Source: Megalopta genalis
Taxonomy: Eukaryota > Arthropoda > Insecta > Hymenoptera > Halictidae
DNA: 64,000 nt
Reading direction: 5' to 3'
Assembly (NCBI RefSeq): GCF_051020955.1
Contig: NC_135015.1
Location: 1,612,001 to 1,676,000, forward strand
The notes below the pieces were generated by a model that made no database searches, was not told the origin of the DNA, and saw only the letters and a list, made by a program, of their open reading frames with translations. Numbering within the stretch: position 1 is the first letter of the stretch; every line of letters starts with the position of its first letter. Made by a program: the position numbers and the translations under genes. Below, one piece after another: positions 49,782-61,704 of this stretch.

Positions 49782-52700
49782 ATGGAAATATCGAAGAATT
49801 TGCAGGAAGAGATTCTCGCCGTGCAAAACAAACTGAAAAATGCCATACGCGATCATCAGGTGAGTTCCGCGACTGTGCATGTATGTATGTCGATAGCGAT
49901 TTAAAGATTGAGAGTACGAAGCCGAACGAACGAGCGAGCGAGCGAGCGAGCAAGTCAACGAATGATTCTCCCTCGAGCAACTTTTTGCTTCTGTTGCACG
50001 CGCTGTGCCTCCCACCGATTGAAAAATCTAGATAATACATTCGCCAGATAATCGACGAGTAAAATGAAAAGTTTTCTAAAAGTTTCGATATGTGCATCAC
50101 TCGAATGTAAAGCCGTTGTTCCCAAGGGTACATTACGGCTCTCGAATGGGAATCAAACACGATCTAAAGTTTCGTTTAAACTGGTTCGTTTTCGCGATTC
50201 GCTTCTTTTGGCATTCCCACGCACAATGCGTGAACGAACGCATGTACGCACTAAGCACGCGCGCGCCTGCATAAACGCATACCTCCTATACTATATTTAC
50301 GGAACTCGTTTCTTTGACGCAAATTCTTAGAAGTTCCGTGAAATAATGATCGGGATCAGCGATATCCGGTTTATTGTGGCACGCGAACGGAAACTGACTC
50401 ACTAATATGGCACACACGTCCCTTCGATTTATTTTACAAAAGTATCCCGGCATTCCTTTCACTCGCATCGAGGATTTGTAAAACTGTTCCCTGTTTGTTG
50501 GGACGGGCAATGTGTGTTTTATCGAAAGTGAAAGAAGCGTAACAAGTTCCTGCAGAACTTTTCGCTCGCCTTAAGCCTTAAATCATGCCGTGATCGTACC
50601 CTGATCAGCGGTTACACTTTTTTTTTCGGAATCATATAAACTCGAAGGTGAGCGAGTTGGTCAGGCCTTAACCTTTGTCGGTAGAGTGTTTCGACCGATG
50701 CGTCGCATGACTTTGAGAGAGCCAACGGCTCCTATCTCTTTCTCGCTCATTCATTCGGTTACTCACTTGTTCGGTTCATTTCCCTCTCGCTTTTTCTTTC
50801 TCTCTCTCCCCCCCCCTCTCTCTCTCTCTCCCCTCTCCTTCTCTCTCTCTCTTCTCTCGTCCGTCCGTCCGTCCACCCCCACCCCTTCTTACTTCAGTTC
50901 ACCCTAACTTTTATAGTCCTATATTCACTTCTTTTGTGTTCTTTCTCCTTTCCCTAGTTTTATCTTCGCCTAATTCCTCTTTACTTTGAAACGCAGCCGT
51001 AAACTTCAGATTTACAGTTAGGTAAATACCTACGCCTGTACAACGTCTACTTATGTTTCTATGAACACTATCAACTTCCACGCTGTACTATGTTTTCCCC
51101 CGTACAACGTTGTACATCTTTACCTGTTGAGAAAATATTCTTTTATCTCTGGTACTCTGACGTGTATTGTATACATATTGTATGCTGATGCGAATCGCTT
51201 CATACTGCACGTTCAATTTATCAATTGAACAGGTACGAAACTTATCGTTATCGTTCGAATATTGCCCTTTCCCGTTCTCTCTTTCAAATCCTTTGTTAAC
51301 GTTTCTTCGACGTCGGTAAGTTTTGCATTATAAATGCACCAAGAGTCCCAAGGTATTCTATCGACGCGATTCGAACGTACATTAGCTCGTACAGAAGAAC
51401 ATCGTCGAATCATAATATACATGTACATTTTGCTTCGCGCATTACGAACGAACTTTTATTAACCAGCAGGGACGCTAGGCGGGATATGCGCGCGAAGAAA
51501 AGTTTCTCGGCGCGCGATCCGCATTGTACCCTGCTCTACCGACCTTGTCCCGTGTAACTCCTCCAAATTGAATATTTTCGTTACACAATTCCTGATACTT
51601 CCGATCCATAATGCTCGATCTGTTTTTAATTCACGCTTGCGGTTTCCTTATTTTTTTTAGAACCGATTTTACACATAGCGCTGGTGTGATCGAACGTATG
51701 CATGGAAGTGATTTAAACGTTTGTAACTATGTAGTAACTCTTGGTTTTAACAGTCGCATTGGTTACATAAATAGATCGATACTCGTATTCGGGGTATTCG
51801 TGTACCAGATAGGACAAACCAGTTCTTGCTCAATGGATATTTTAAACGTGTGTCGATTATCATGGAGTAGGTACGAAATGATATTGATTCGTAGAAGGAC
51901 CCAGCGCAGCGGCATAAACATGGATATTTGACTCCCATATCAGTTCTCACTTTTTGATTTGCTTAGCAATGTTTTTTAAAGTATAAATAATGATAACATT
52001 TCAGATTTCTACCCCTTCATTTAGGGGTAATATGGGAGTGAAACGTCAAAATGTTATTATTTATTGTTCATGTTATTTTTCTGTTATTTATTCTGTTAGA
52101 TGAAAGAGAAAGAGTCAAGAATAGTATTTTGTCACGCAAATAATATGCATGAAAGTTTCAAGATGTTCGAATAGGTGAAATATTAAATAATTAAACAAAC
52201 TTATTAAAAGATTCTGATTTCCATTATTTTTGAATATGTTATAAGTCTCGACATTTTGAACAACTCTTCTTCTTCTGCGTATTGGCGTAGTCTTGCTTAG
52301 ATTCCAAGATATTCGCGAAAAACTACCAGTTCCACTGCATTAGTATTGGTGATCAGTTGCCGACAACTTCAAAAACAAGGATAGAGCGACAAGACTGACG
52401 CATAACTATAGAAGTAGTGTCGATAATATTTCGCGAATATTTCCGAATGTATGCACAATCGCGCTATTATGCAAATGAAAAAGTTCTTCAAAATGTTGAG
52501 ATTTATAACATATCCAGAAATCATGTAAATGGGAAACTTTTAATAACTATCCTTTTAATCGCCTCGTAAAATAACAAATTATTTCTTTCAACCCTTGATA
52601 TTTTTTTTACTTAAAATTTTGGTAAAATATCTTAAATGAAGCTATTTTTCAGCTTTATTTTCGTTTTTATTTGATCTTTAGTAACAACTAAGAATATAAA

Positions 52701-55700
52701 GTTTTTCATCTCAATATTACCCGTAAATGAGGGCATAGAATATTGAAATTTTAAAGAATGATGTTTTTTTAGTTAAAAGACATTGCTAAGTAAATAAAAA
52801 ATCCAAACTACTAAGCCCTTTAAAAATTCCAGAAGATAATTGTGTAATTTCTTTTTATTCTTTGAATATATCGCATCACCCATTAAATATAATGTGTATA
52901 CAAAATTCTATACAAACTTTATAATACACCTATGGGTGGATATAGACTATATAGAAGAGAATAATCGTAAATTCTATTTGCTACAAAGTTATATATCTGT
53001 ACTAACAATACTAAATAGCACGCATTATATTACTAAAGTTATTTGCAAAAAGAAATTTCTGGATTAAACCGGCACGTATAAAACTTTTTCTGAAATTAAA
53101 AACAATATAAAAGGAGGCACGGGTGACATTTTCGTTTTGACAAAATATGAAGTTTATGCGTGCTTGTTTTTACTCGAAAATTTGTGTGAACGACCAGGGC
53201 GCGGCACGTAAGCAAATTACGTCATTGCGTGGTCCAAGATACAATCATCGCTCCAAAAGTCTCGCGATTTTCTAACACAAAACAATTACTATGAGTACAA
53301 AATTAATTCGAAATTCTCTCTTCAAATTGCAGATCTGCGTGGGCAAGTTGAAGGATGACCCCAACGTAAGTCACTTCACTTTTTTACTAGTCTCATCTTT
53401 AATAAGCACGTAATTACACGTAACTCGTAAGAATTGTCGTAAGTGGAATGCAGATCTTTGCAGACTCGTGGCATTTGTAATTTTTGTCATACCATAAATA
53501 AATTTTGTTCATACCATAAAAATGTATGCAAATGCACATGAAGATCTGTATAGTCGAGTAACGTCATTATCGTTATTAGGCTAATAGCAAAAAACGTAGA
53601 TCGATAGGTATCGATCTAGACACTTTTGGAATAAAAATTGATTTAACTGTATATTATGGTATATACCAAGTGAACGTTTTCTTGTTCTTTGATCTATGGC
53701 TTGCTATCTTCACTAGCTGTTGCTCGTTTTTTCTTTTTTATTGATTCAGCATATTGGTTGTCCGTGACGATCTGCCACAGATTCTCCGACGAACACGTTT
53801 CAACTGAAAATTCACCAATACTTGTCACACAACAGACTATAATTAATTGGACTATAGTCATGGTTACATCAGTTACGCGCTCGCGTAAATTCATTGTCTT
53901 CCGTCTGCCGACCTATTATGTCATCGTTGTAATACAACAGTACTTGTTCACGATGCTTAAGCAGTTAATGAAGTCATTATCTCTCTATCTCATTTTTCCC
54001 TACGGTTCTGAAAACCGATCATGGATTTTCTTATTTCGACGTGTCTCACAGTGGAAAATTAACGACGGAAATACCGATTGCCATTACAATTGTTCCGTTA
54101 TAGCTCGGTTACAAAAATAGTTCGGTTACAGTTCAGTTCCCTCCTTTACGATGTTGTTAAACCACAACGTTACGAGAAACGTAAATCATGTTACGGCCCG
54201 CGAGTGATTTATTTCTCTTTCGTTTACAGAATACGGACATTCTCGGTCAGATACAAAAGATTCACTTGCACATCGTATCTTTGGGAAGATGCCAGGTAAG
54301 TTGAGAATTGATTTCCTCGAGCTTCACTCTTTCGCGATGATCCAGGCCAGCGTTGTCCGCGGACGTTCCATATTTAAGCCTGTCCGTCCCGTGCGAATAG
54401 AAATGATGTCGCATTAAATTATTATCACGATAACGGAGGATTCTTATAAGATGTGCCCCGGAGTCGAATGTAATCCGTTTCAAGAGCGTTCTTGTTCGGA
54501 CGATAAAGCAACGAATGTACGAGGCGCGGAGAAAAAACTATTGAGCGAGTCGGAGAACTCCGGTAATTGAAAGAAAATCGATTAAACGAACTGAAATAGA
54601 TCTAGGATTCCCGTTCCCAAAAATCTCATCCCATCTACATATACAAAATGCAATAATGTAATCGATTCGAAGCGCAGAGTTAACAAATGTTAGAACAAAC
54701 GTTCGATAAAGGTAATCTTATCTTCCGTTATTCATTCGGAGAACGACGGAAGGACGATTTCACAGCCGAGCGAAAAATCGATATGTACAAATTGCGTTCA
54801 TCTACGACATTTCAATCGTAATTTCTATTCGTCCGGAAAACGGGAAACTCGTTCGAGCGCAAATAACAGTGGGACTTTTACAATGCCCTATTCACGCTTC
54901 CTTACACTACTCCCGAAAGTATTGCTTACGGTTTACACGAAATAACACGCAAGATTCAGAGTTTCTCAATCATCCGGGAACCTTGCTCGCTCCGATACGG
55001 AAAGTTCGAGGATGTTCGTCGGCAGGGTTACAGACAGAATCAAGCTCGTCACGAGAAGTTTTCGCTTGGATCCTGGAGCCGCTCCGCTGGTATCACAAAG
55101 AAGCCGGTTCAACTAATTTTTCTATTATTCAAATAAGTCGAGCTACTGCATCCGTAACTCGTCGATACGGATTAACTTGGTAGGATGCGCGCTCGCCGTG
55201 AATTTCCGAAACGTTATCGAGGTAAGCTTCCGCATCGAGGCGCGGCGCGGTGCAGTGGTTTGCAGTTTCTTCGCGGAGTACTCGCTAGAATGAGTAATGC
55301 ACAGTTATAATTAAATAGCGAACTCGTCGAGTCAGTTTACCAACCACCTTTGCAAACTTCGTCGATCACGTTGCAGATAGAACGGGACAGACATTGTTTC
55401 GTTTCCGCGCGCGCACCGTATCCGATTTCTTTCGCCGGGTTCCGGCAGCTTGACTCGACGACGACGTATCGAACCTAATACATTTCTGATCACCCCGGGT
55501 TCTCCAATCTACCGTGAAAAAAATAACTTTTAACGAATCCCGGCCGCGGGGATGCTGGCGGCAGCAGTCGGTAAACTTCCGCCGTCGCGCGACTTTTTGC
55601 ATACGTATGTACATAAATCCGATAGATTCTCACCGCGAGTCGAACACGTCCCCGTTATAATAGAATCGATTCGGACGCGCGTCTCTGCCCAATTCCCGAA

Positions 55701-58700
55701 TCGACGAAGAATCGATAGGCGAGGCGCGCCTCGACCGTGGCGGATGCGTTCCGCTGTGTCATAGCATCCTTTCCTAAACATTTCCGCGGTAATCCCGGCG
55801 GCGCGGGCTCTCCGCGTCTTCCTTCCCCCCGCGCACGCCGTCTCGTCGTCAGCCGTTTCAATCTTTCCCGTTTCCTCTAACTTCGCTCGATGATTCTGTC
55901 CGGCCATTTTTCCTCTTCTTCCGCGCCAGCAATAAACGACCGATCCAAGTGGATTGCTATCGGGAGTAAAGGAGATACGTAAACGGATAGAAATGGGTAA
56001 AGAGGGAGAACGACCGGGGGTGGAAACGAGACATTGGGTGTACACACAGATATAAACCGAGGGTGGGAATGGGTGGAGGGGGTGCGAGACGGCCGGAGAC
56101 CAGAGAGAAGAGAGCAAGAGAGAGAATGAAACTTGGGTGAAAAGGAAGCAGAGTAGGGGCCTGGCAGAGGCAGGGGGTTCAATCAATAAAATGTCCCGCA
56201 GAAACGTTTTCAGCTCTTTACGAAATCTCTACGTTTTTTCCTTTCTCCTCTCGTCGCCCGCTTTCCACCCTGCCCAACATTCTTCTCGACCGGCCTTCCA
56301 CCGCTTTCCCTGCTCGTTTCAACCGTGTTCAGCCCTCTTCAATCCCTTCCTCCTCGATGTTTCTCCAGTTAAACATTACTTTCAAGAACTTCTGAGAGCA
56401 GTTCGACACTTCCGTCGAGACGTTCCGTATAATCGAGCTTCTCGTAATATCGTTGCGGATTATTTAGAGTCAGCATCCCCGTAGAATATACGAATCCTCC
56501 GGTACCCTGAGATAAACTGGGCCAAATCTTTGTTGTTCTTTCATTCTTTCCGAAAGTTGGAGCGCGATATCGCGTTACCGGGGGTGGCGGAGCGCTTTCG
56601 CGAAGCGGCCCGAAAGCGTCGATGTTTCGCTTTGAAGCGTTCCGAGAGGAGGCCGATCGTGTTTCTTCGACGATCGCAGAATAATCGGCGGATGTTGGGA
56701 AATTTTCTTGGCAGATTCGTTTGATTTGCTTTTCATAAACCACCCTGGTGATGGGTGGCTGCGGGCTGCGTTCGATGACATTTTCGAGATTCATGGGACA
56801 AGAATTCGTTGCGGTCCCCGTACCACAGTGTGAATCGCTATTAAAACGATCCACGACACGATCTGCCAAGAAACTTTTCGATGATCGTCGCTGTGCGATG
56901 CTCACAGTTTCCAACCCTTTAACACGCAGAAGCAAGTTGTCCAGCGGCTGCGCAAAGAGGTCGAAACGTTCAAGGCGGAGAACGCGAACGGGGCCAAAGT
57001 TTCCGTTGCTTCCCTTCTCGGGCTGAACAACAATAATCACATTACAAACAATAACGAGACGAAGTTGAAGAATGCAGGCAGCAAGTTCAACACCAAGAAT
57101 TCAAAAGAGCACTACGAGGAAATCGTTAGGAACGGCGACGTGCCTTCGCCTCCGCAGAACCGTATACCGAGAAAGTAAGTAGTAACACCGAATGGAGATA
57201 AGTGATCAGCATTGTTTAAATAGACATACAAAATAGATAAATGCATGTATGAACGAATAAACGTTGTCACGTGTGTGACTTGATAATACAGATCGGTATG
57301 TTTATATTTTTGTAATCTTTCTGTTTCAGAGAACGTCGCAGTTCCGTGGAAACAATCTCCGGAGAAGACGATGTTATCGAGGTCTCTATGGATGAGAACT
57401 CCAATGAAAAGTCGGAGAAGGAAGAATCGGAGAAGGAGTGCAAACTCGAGTTGACCGAAAAGATCAATTTCTTGAGCGCTCTTAGTCTTATCACGACTTC
57501 AACGTGCGCGGAGTTGCAAAACAGAAGGGCTGAAAGAAAACGTCGCAGTACGGCCAATCCGCAGTTCGTCTATTCCAGTCTTGAAGTGCCAACGGTAAAT
57601 GCAGCTTACACGAGAAAATGTATATTCTACCATTTCTTCGGCTGTAACAATTGATTATATTCGTCTTTGTTTCAGAAACGTAAAAGACACTCGTACCTGC
57701 AATCCGGAAATGTTCCTCAAACGCGTCAAACAACTGCACGTATGAATGGGCCTTCGCCACCGCCTGTAAAAGCTGCACCACCGAAATCCACTTCACCGCC
57801 GTCGTCGAGGACAGTGATGAAATCTCTGATTCCAGTTCAGAAGTCCACCACACGACCGAATATCTTGAGAAGCACGACCGAAAGTAAAGTTTACACAAAT
57901 AAGACCAAGGTTGAGAATGGGCCGAATCAAATACAATTGCCTGTGTCCACTGTGAAATCTGTTCAATCGATCGGCAACAAGGCTGTTCATATACCAGGCC
58001 TGCCATCCAGTTTGACTATCGAAAGAATCAGTAATGACTCGGCAGTCTGTATAAGCTGTAGGAATCCAGGTGCGTTAAAATGTGCAACTGATACAGTTGT
58101 GCCAGGAACATTTAGGGAGATTAAGAATCCTGATATATATGGATATTGTATTGCAATAGGTACGCTCACGGTATGTGAAAATTGCGCGTCAAACTATCAC
58201 GTGTCCTGTCACTCCATATCACCGGCGCCCCCAAGAATATGTCCGAAATGCGCTTTAATAGAGGAAGAGATCGATGACGCTGAGGACGGGGAAGAGGACG
58301 AAGACGAGAGACGCCCGGTGTTCAAGAAGGACGAAGAATTCGGTAAATCGTCCTTGGTTTTTGAAAGGATTTGTACCTGTAGTAACGTTGATCGTGTGAT
58401 TGACAAAAAAGTTCTTGTTTCCTGCAGACACTAGCTTGTTATGAATGTTCGTGGCACGCTTATCTCTTCGCGGCACCGTCCGGAATTTAGTAAATGTATC
58501 TCCTATATACACTTAACGAAGCCGCTTCCGGTTGTATTCGATAACCGAAAGTTGACGTGTACATTTGGACGGTAACAGAAAGAAAGAACTAAAAGTTTCG
58601 TGGGTAAAAGATAAGATGGCCGGAGAAAAGAGAAAAATGTTTGTAGATAATACAGGCACGTTGTTTCAATGGTGAGCAGGAAATTGTGTAACATGGGTCC

Positions 58701-60892
58701 ACAATTTCTAGATTTAACGTGCAACGAGGTATCGCAGCGTTGCCGCAGACTTTATTGAACGTAAGCACACAGAGAGAATAAACGAGAGAGCAGCCTGCCG
58801 GGAGAAGTGTCCGCGAGTGAGACCGGCTCCTCGAATACGGCTGAAGGATTTGCAATTAAGAAGAACTTTTTGGTCGATCGTCAGTAATAGGGCACAAAAA
58901 AGCAACGTGTATTGAACGCGAAATATCTTGCAGAGGAGAAAGAGAGAGAAAGATATGAGCTGCGCGAGCGAAACTCGGATCTGAGATTGCAGGTTTACGA
59001 GTTGGAAAAACGCTCACAACTACTCGGCCAGTCACTTCAGGTTCGTCCTGTGGCCTGCGTAGAAAAAAATTGATAAACTTTTTATTTTCATTTGGAATGC
59101 TGTTCGATTATTTCATGAGACTAAATACTTTCTATCTATTTTGTTTTTTCATCAGTGAGAACCTGCAAGATCTCTACGTTTTTTCTTATCTCCTTCGTTT
59201 TTGAATATTATTTTCCAAGGGCATATCGATTCCTTTCAGAATTAGACACTGACACCTTGAATTTCTGAAAAATCGATTTGTCTCTGAAGTTGTGTAACGT
59301 CTGTTAGCATACTTACTGTAGAGTCTATGTATATACATATATATAAAAACTAGTCTTCTTAAATTAGATTGTTCGTTACGTTCAATGTGTTCACTATTCG
59401 TCTGCAGCAACAGTTCTATCCGTTAATCCGTGAAAACACGGAATGCACGATGCTTCCTTCATGAACAGTTTCATATTTTCAAACAAATGTTCGTCTTTTA
59501 TTCTGAAACTTAAATTGTATATTGAGTTTGCATTGTTAGTGCCAAATATAGTTACTCGAGCCGAATACATAACGTATTCGTCTGTAAAAAACGTGTTAAA
59601 CGATTACGTATATGTGTTAGATTATCGATAATTATTCGAATTCGATTTATTCGTTACATCGTACATTTCTAGCATGCGCATCATTGTTCCAATATTATCA
59701 ATTAGAAGATCAACGTGAATTTTGTTTCGATGTGTTTTATTCAGTTTTGACGAGTTCTTCGTTCACTCGAATAACGACATAATTTTTCTTTCAACAGCTA
59801 CAACATCGCACGCGCCAGGAATTATTAGGAAAGCAAGAGAAGACACAGAGATCTATAAAACGAATTCTGGACTTCATAAAGCTGATGCAGCTAAAAAAAA
59901 GCGAGGATTCTCCACAGCCATCGGCATCAGTCAATTGCCTTCCTCGACTTTCCTCATCCCAATCTCTTCAAACAACGTCGCTTCATCAACCGTCAACCAG
60001 TCGGATATCGGGTCTTCCACAACAATCAGTACCGAACAACGAGAAAACGTGCCCTACTCCTCCATCGTCCTCAATCAGTTGCCTCGATCAAGCATCGCCT
60101 ACATCGACCGGTCAGAACCTCAAGTGTCCTACGCCTATCAGTTACCAGTCAGTAGCGTGCAGTCAGAGAAACATCAGTCATACCTCATCGTTAAAAAGAT
60201 CACAGAACCATCTCGACGGGCAAGCCAGTCTTCCGAAGACCAAAGTCACAGCGCAATGCTCAACTACAAGCTGCCAATCGCACCAGCCTACAACCCCCGC
60301 GTTCAGACCGAGATCTCTGTCGCCCAGTCATCTGTGTTCGTCGATAAGCAACTGCCCGACGCCGTCAATCGTAACCGTAAGAAGCAAACAAACCGCGCAG
60401 TACCCGCCCTCAACCGTATCATCGATACCGAGAATCTCTCCATCACGGCCGAGTATCAGTTGGAACGATCGACACTCAACGGCCGGAAGTCCCGGGCCAG
60501 ACAAGCAAGGAACAAATTCGGTGTCAACACACTGCGATCCGCCCGAGCCACGGAAATCCTACTGCCCACCTACGATAATACAGAATCTGATAAGCAACTG
60601 CAAATCACTAAGTCAACCGAATCAGAGGAAGCAAGCAGCGTGTTCAGTAGTCGTCCGAAGTACCGGCCTAGAACCGGTGGTCTTCTCCACTCACTGTTCG
60701 CAGGCCATAACAAGTCCTATATCGTCACCGATAATTCTCGAGAGCAACGAGACGTCGGCTCGCCTGACAAAGATACCGTCGTCTGTCGGCAGCAGCTGTA
60801 CCATCAAGACTACCAGCTGGAGTCAGTCGAACGAAACGAATCTCCGGTCCAATTGCAGCGCGGTGCCCTCACAAAATTCTTCGAGCACGTGA
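49782..60892 (+). CDS. PHF21A: PHF21A/BHC80-like PHD-finger protein (last exon in its own frame)
   Basis: Eight exons in phase: 49782-49859, 53333-53365, 54230-54295, 56930-57174, 57330-57594, 57676-58342, 58934-59040, 59798-60892, giving 851 residues. The N-terminal coiled coil is spread over the first four exons (QNKLKNAIRDHQ, ICVGKLKDDPN, LGRCQ, KQVVQRLRKEVE) and matches the start of BHC80. Exon 5 carries the helix-plus-basic segment (ALSLITTSTCAELQNRRAER then KRRSTANP). A PHD finger lies at 354-421 with an insert. A coil in exons 7-8 (RSIKRILDFIKLMQ) ends the conserved part. PHF21A reads unmethylated H3K4 within the LSD1-CoREST repressor complex. The tail after the coil is Ser/Pro/Thr/Cys-rich and is open in two frames; see the separate entry. 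Exon 2 is a 33-bp micro-exon. Confidence 0.85.
50795..50870. repeat. (CT)n/(C)n pyrimidine tract
   Basis: CT repeats with a C-run in intron 1 of the PHF21A-like gene. Confidence 0.85.
51953..52804. mobile_element. Large nested foldback element in intron 1 of the PHF21A-like gene
   Basis: The outer arms are inverted copies: TTGATTTGCTTAGCAATG (left, from 51953) against CATTGCTAAGTAAATAAA (right). Both arms then carry an ACCCC/ACCCG..CATTTA block (near 52012 and 52720). A second, inner inverted pair is GAATATGTTATAAGTCTCGA (about 52232) against TCAACATTTTGAAGA-type sequence (about 52490-52520). A third around 52285-52425 pairs TTGGCGTAGTCTTG with CAAGACTGACGC. No ORF of note. It looks like a foldback DNA element or a degenerate MITE. 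Confidence 0.6.
54296..56929 (+). other. Intron 3 of the PHF21A-like gene
   Basis: A 2.6-kb intron (GTAAGT..ACGCAG). About 55.4-56.3 kb is CG-rich and open in several frames on both strands. These include a 218-codon minus frame at 55530-56186 with no domain or mixed composition, which I do not call. The antisense ORF at 56369-56794 lies in the last part. Confidence 0.7.
56369..56794 (-). CDS. Antisense ORF nested in intron 3 of the PHF21A-like gene
   Basis: A minus-strand frame whose first ATG (56794) gives 141 residues, wholly inside intron 3 of the host gene. The frame stays open further upstream, across host exon 4, but without an ATG. The composition is that of a real protein: mixed charged, aromatic and proline content (PPPPVTRYRAPTFG, TKIWPSLSQGTGGFVYSTG, NNPQRYYEKLDYTERLDG), unlike the CG-driven frames nearby. 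No signal peptide or known domain is recognised. It could be a nested single-exon gene, or the last exon of a spliced one. A chance frame remains possible. Confidence 0.5.
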   Translation of the reverse strand: MNLENVIERSPQPPITRVVYEKQIKRICQENFPTSADYSAIVEETRSASSRNASKRNIDAFGPLRESAPPPPVTRYRAPTFGKNERTTKIWPSLSQGTGGFVYSTGMLTLNNPQRYYEKLDYTERLDGSVELLSEVLESNV

Positions 60893-61704
60893 AATTGGAA
60901 GAAGCGCATATACCAGCGCCATCTCGAGCAAAGCTAGTATATAAAAGCGACGCTGTTTCCGAAAGAAACGAGCTGGATATCAGCGAAGTCGCGGACGAGG
61001 ATACGAATAGCAACGAGTACGTTAGCAAGACGCCCTTGTCCACCGATACCATTGACAACGATTACACCAACCGTGAGGTGAAACCTGCCAGTTGGCTGGT
61101 AAACAGAATTGGGATGAAGAAGACTAAGAAACCCAATAATGGTAGCAAAGGGATGGATTCTTTTGATTCTATGCCTGGTTCGATAACGAGAACGGCTGAT
61201 ATTATTACGTATGAACGTAAACGTCCTACTCCGTTCGTGAGGATCAATTGCGAGCCCGATGAGGATGAGGAGGACACCACGCTGACCAGGACGTTTCAAA
61301 CTGACGTAACTTATCCGAGGCGTATCGGATCTCTCACAGAAATTGTATCGGACAATCGAAGGGATCGGCATGATTCGGCATCCCTATGTAACGCACAAAG
61401 CAATTTCTTGGAGCTTCGCAACGAGGTCTCAGTTCCTGATGATAAGGCTGACACCGAGAGACAAGACTTATCCAGTGGCAGACGTTCAACCAGCAGCAGC
61501 GGCGGCGGCAGTAGCACCAGCGACAGCGACACTCCGGAACAAGCGATGAACGATACTATTAAGTATTCACGGCGACGATTGTCCGGAAAAGAGTACAAGG
61601 AACGTTTGGGCATTAATGCTGTATCCCCGGAGAGCATGAAGGTGCTCGAACAGTTCGAGTCGGCTATGCTGGAAAATGAATGTAGCAATGCTGCCACTTG
61701 CTAG
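59798..61704 (+). CDS. Second, longer reading frame in the last PHF21A-like exon
   Basis: Codons starting at 59800 are open for 635 triplets, to a TAG at 61702-61704. From 59885 to 60892 this overlaps the other frame. Its product is mixed and charged. It carries recurring QLP/KLP motifs in its first third (SQLPSS, NQLPRS, YQLPVS, YKLPIA), then TFFEH-like and PFVRINCEPDEDEED segments. Its C-terminus (KEYKERLGINAVSPESMKVL) looks structured and conserved. In a sample of codons it has more G/C at the third position and more purines at the first than the overlapping frame. It can be reached by skipping exon 7 (107 nt; the phase-1 end of exon 6 joins CT + ACA), by a -1 shift at the A8 run (59890-59898), or if the true run is nine A's. 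Family unknown. Confidence 0.7.

Larger units (their letters stand above)
49860..53332 (+). other. Intron 1 of the PHF21A-like gene
   Basis: A 3.5-kb intron (GTGAGT..TTGCAG). Apart from a pyrimidine microsatellite and the foldback element I see no gene; its short frames have no coding character. Confidence 0.75.

Noticed and set aside
53689..54120. 143-codon plus ORF in intron 2 of the PHF21A-like gene
   Set aside because: AT-rich, hydrophobic random composition, lies between two phase-matched exons.
55530..56186. 218-codon minus ORF in intron 3 of the PHF21A-like gene
   Set aside because: CG-rich region with overlapping frames on both strands; unlike the neighbouring 56369-56794 ORF, composition is Arg/Pro/Ser-skewed.
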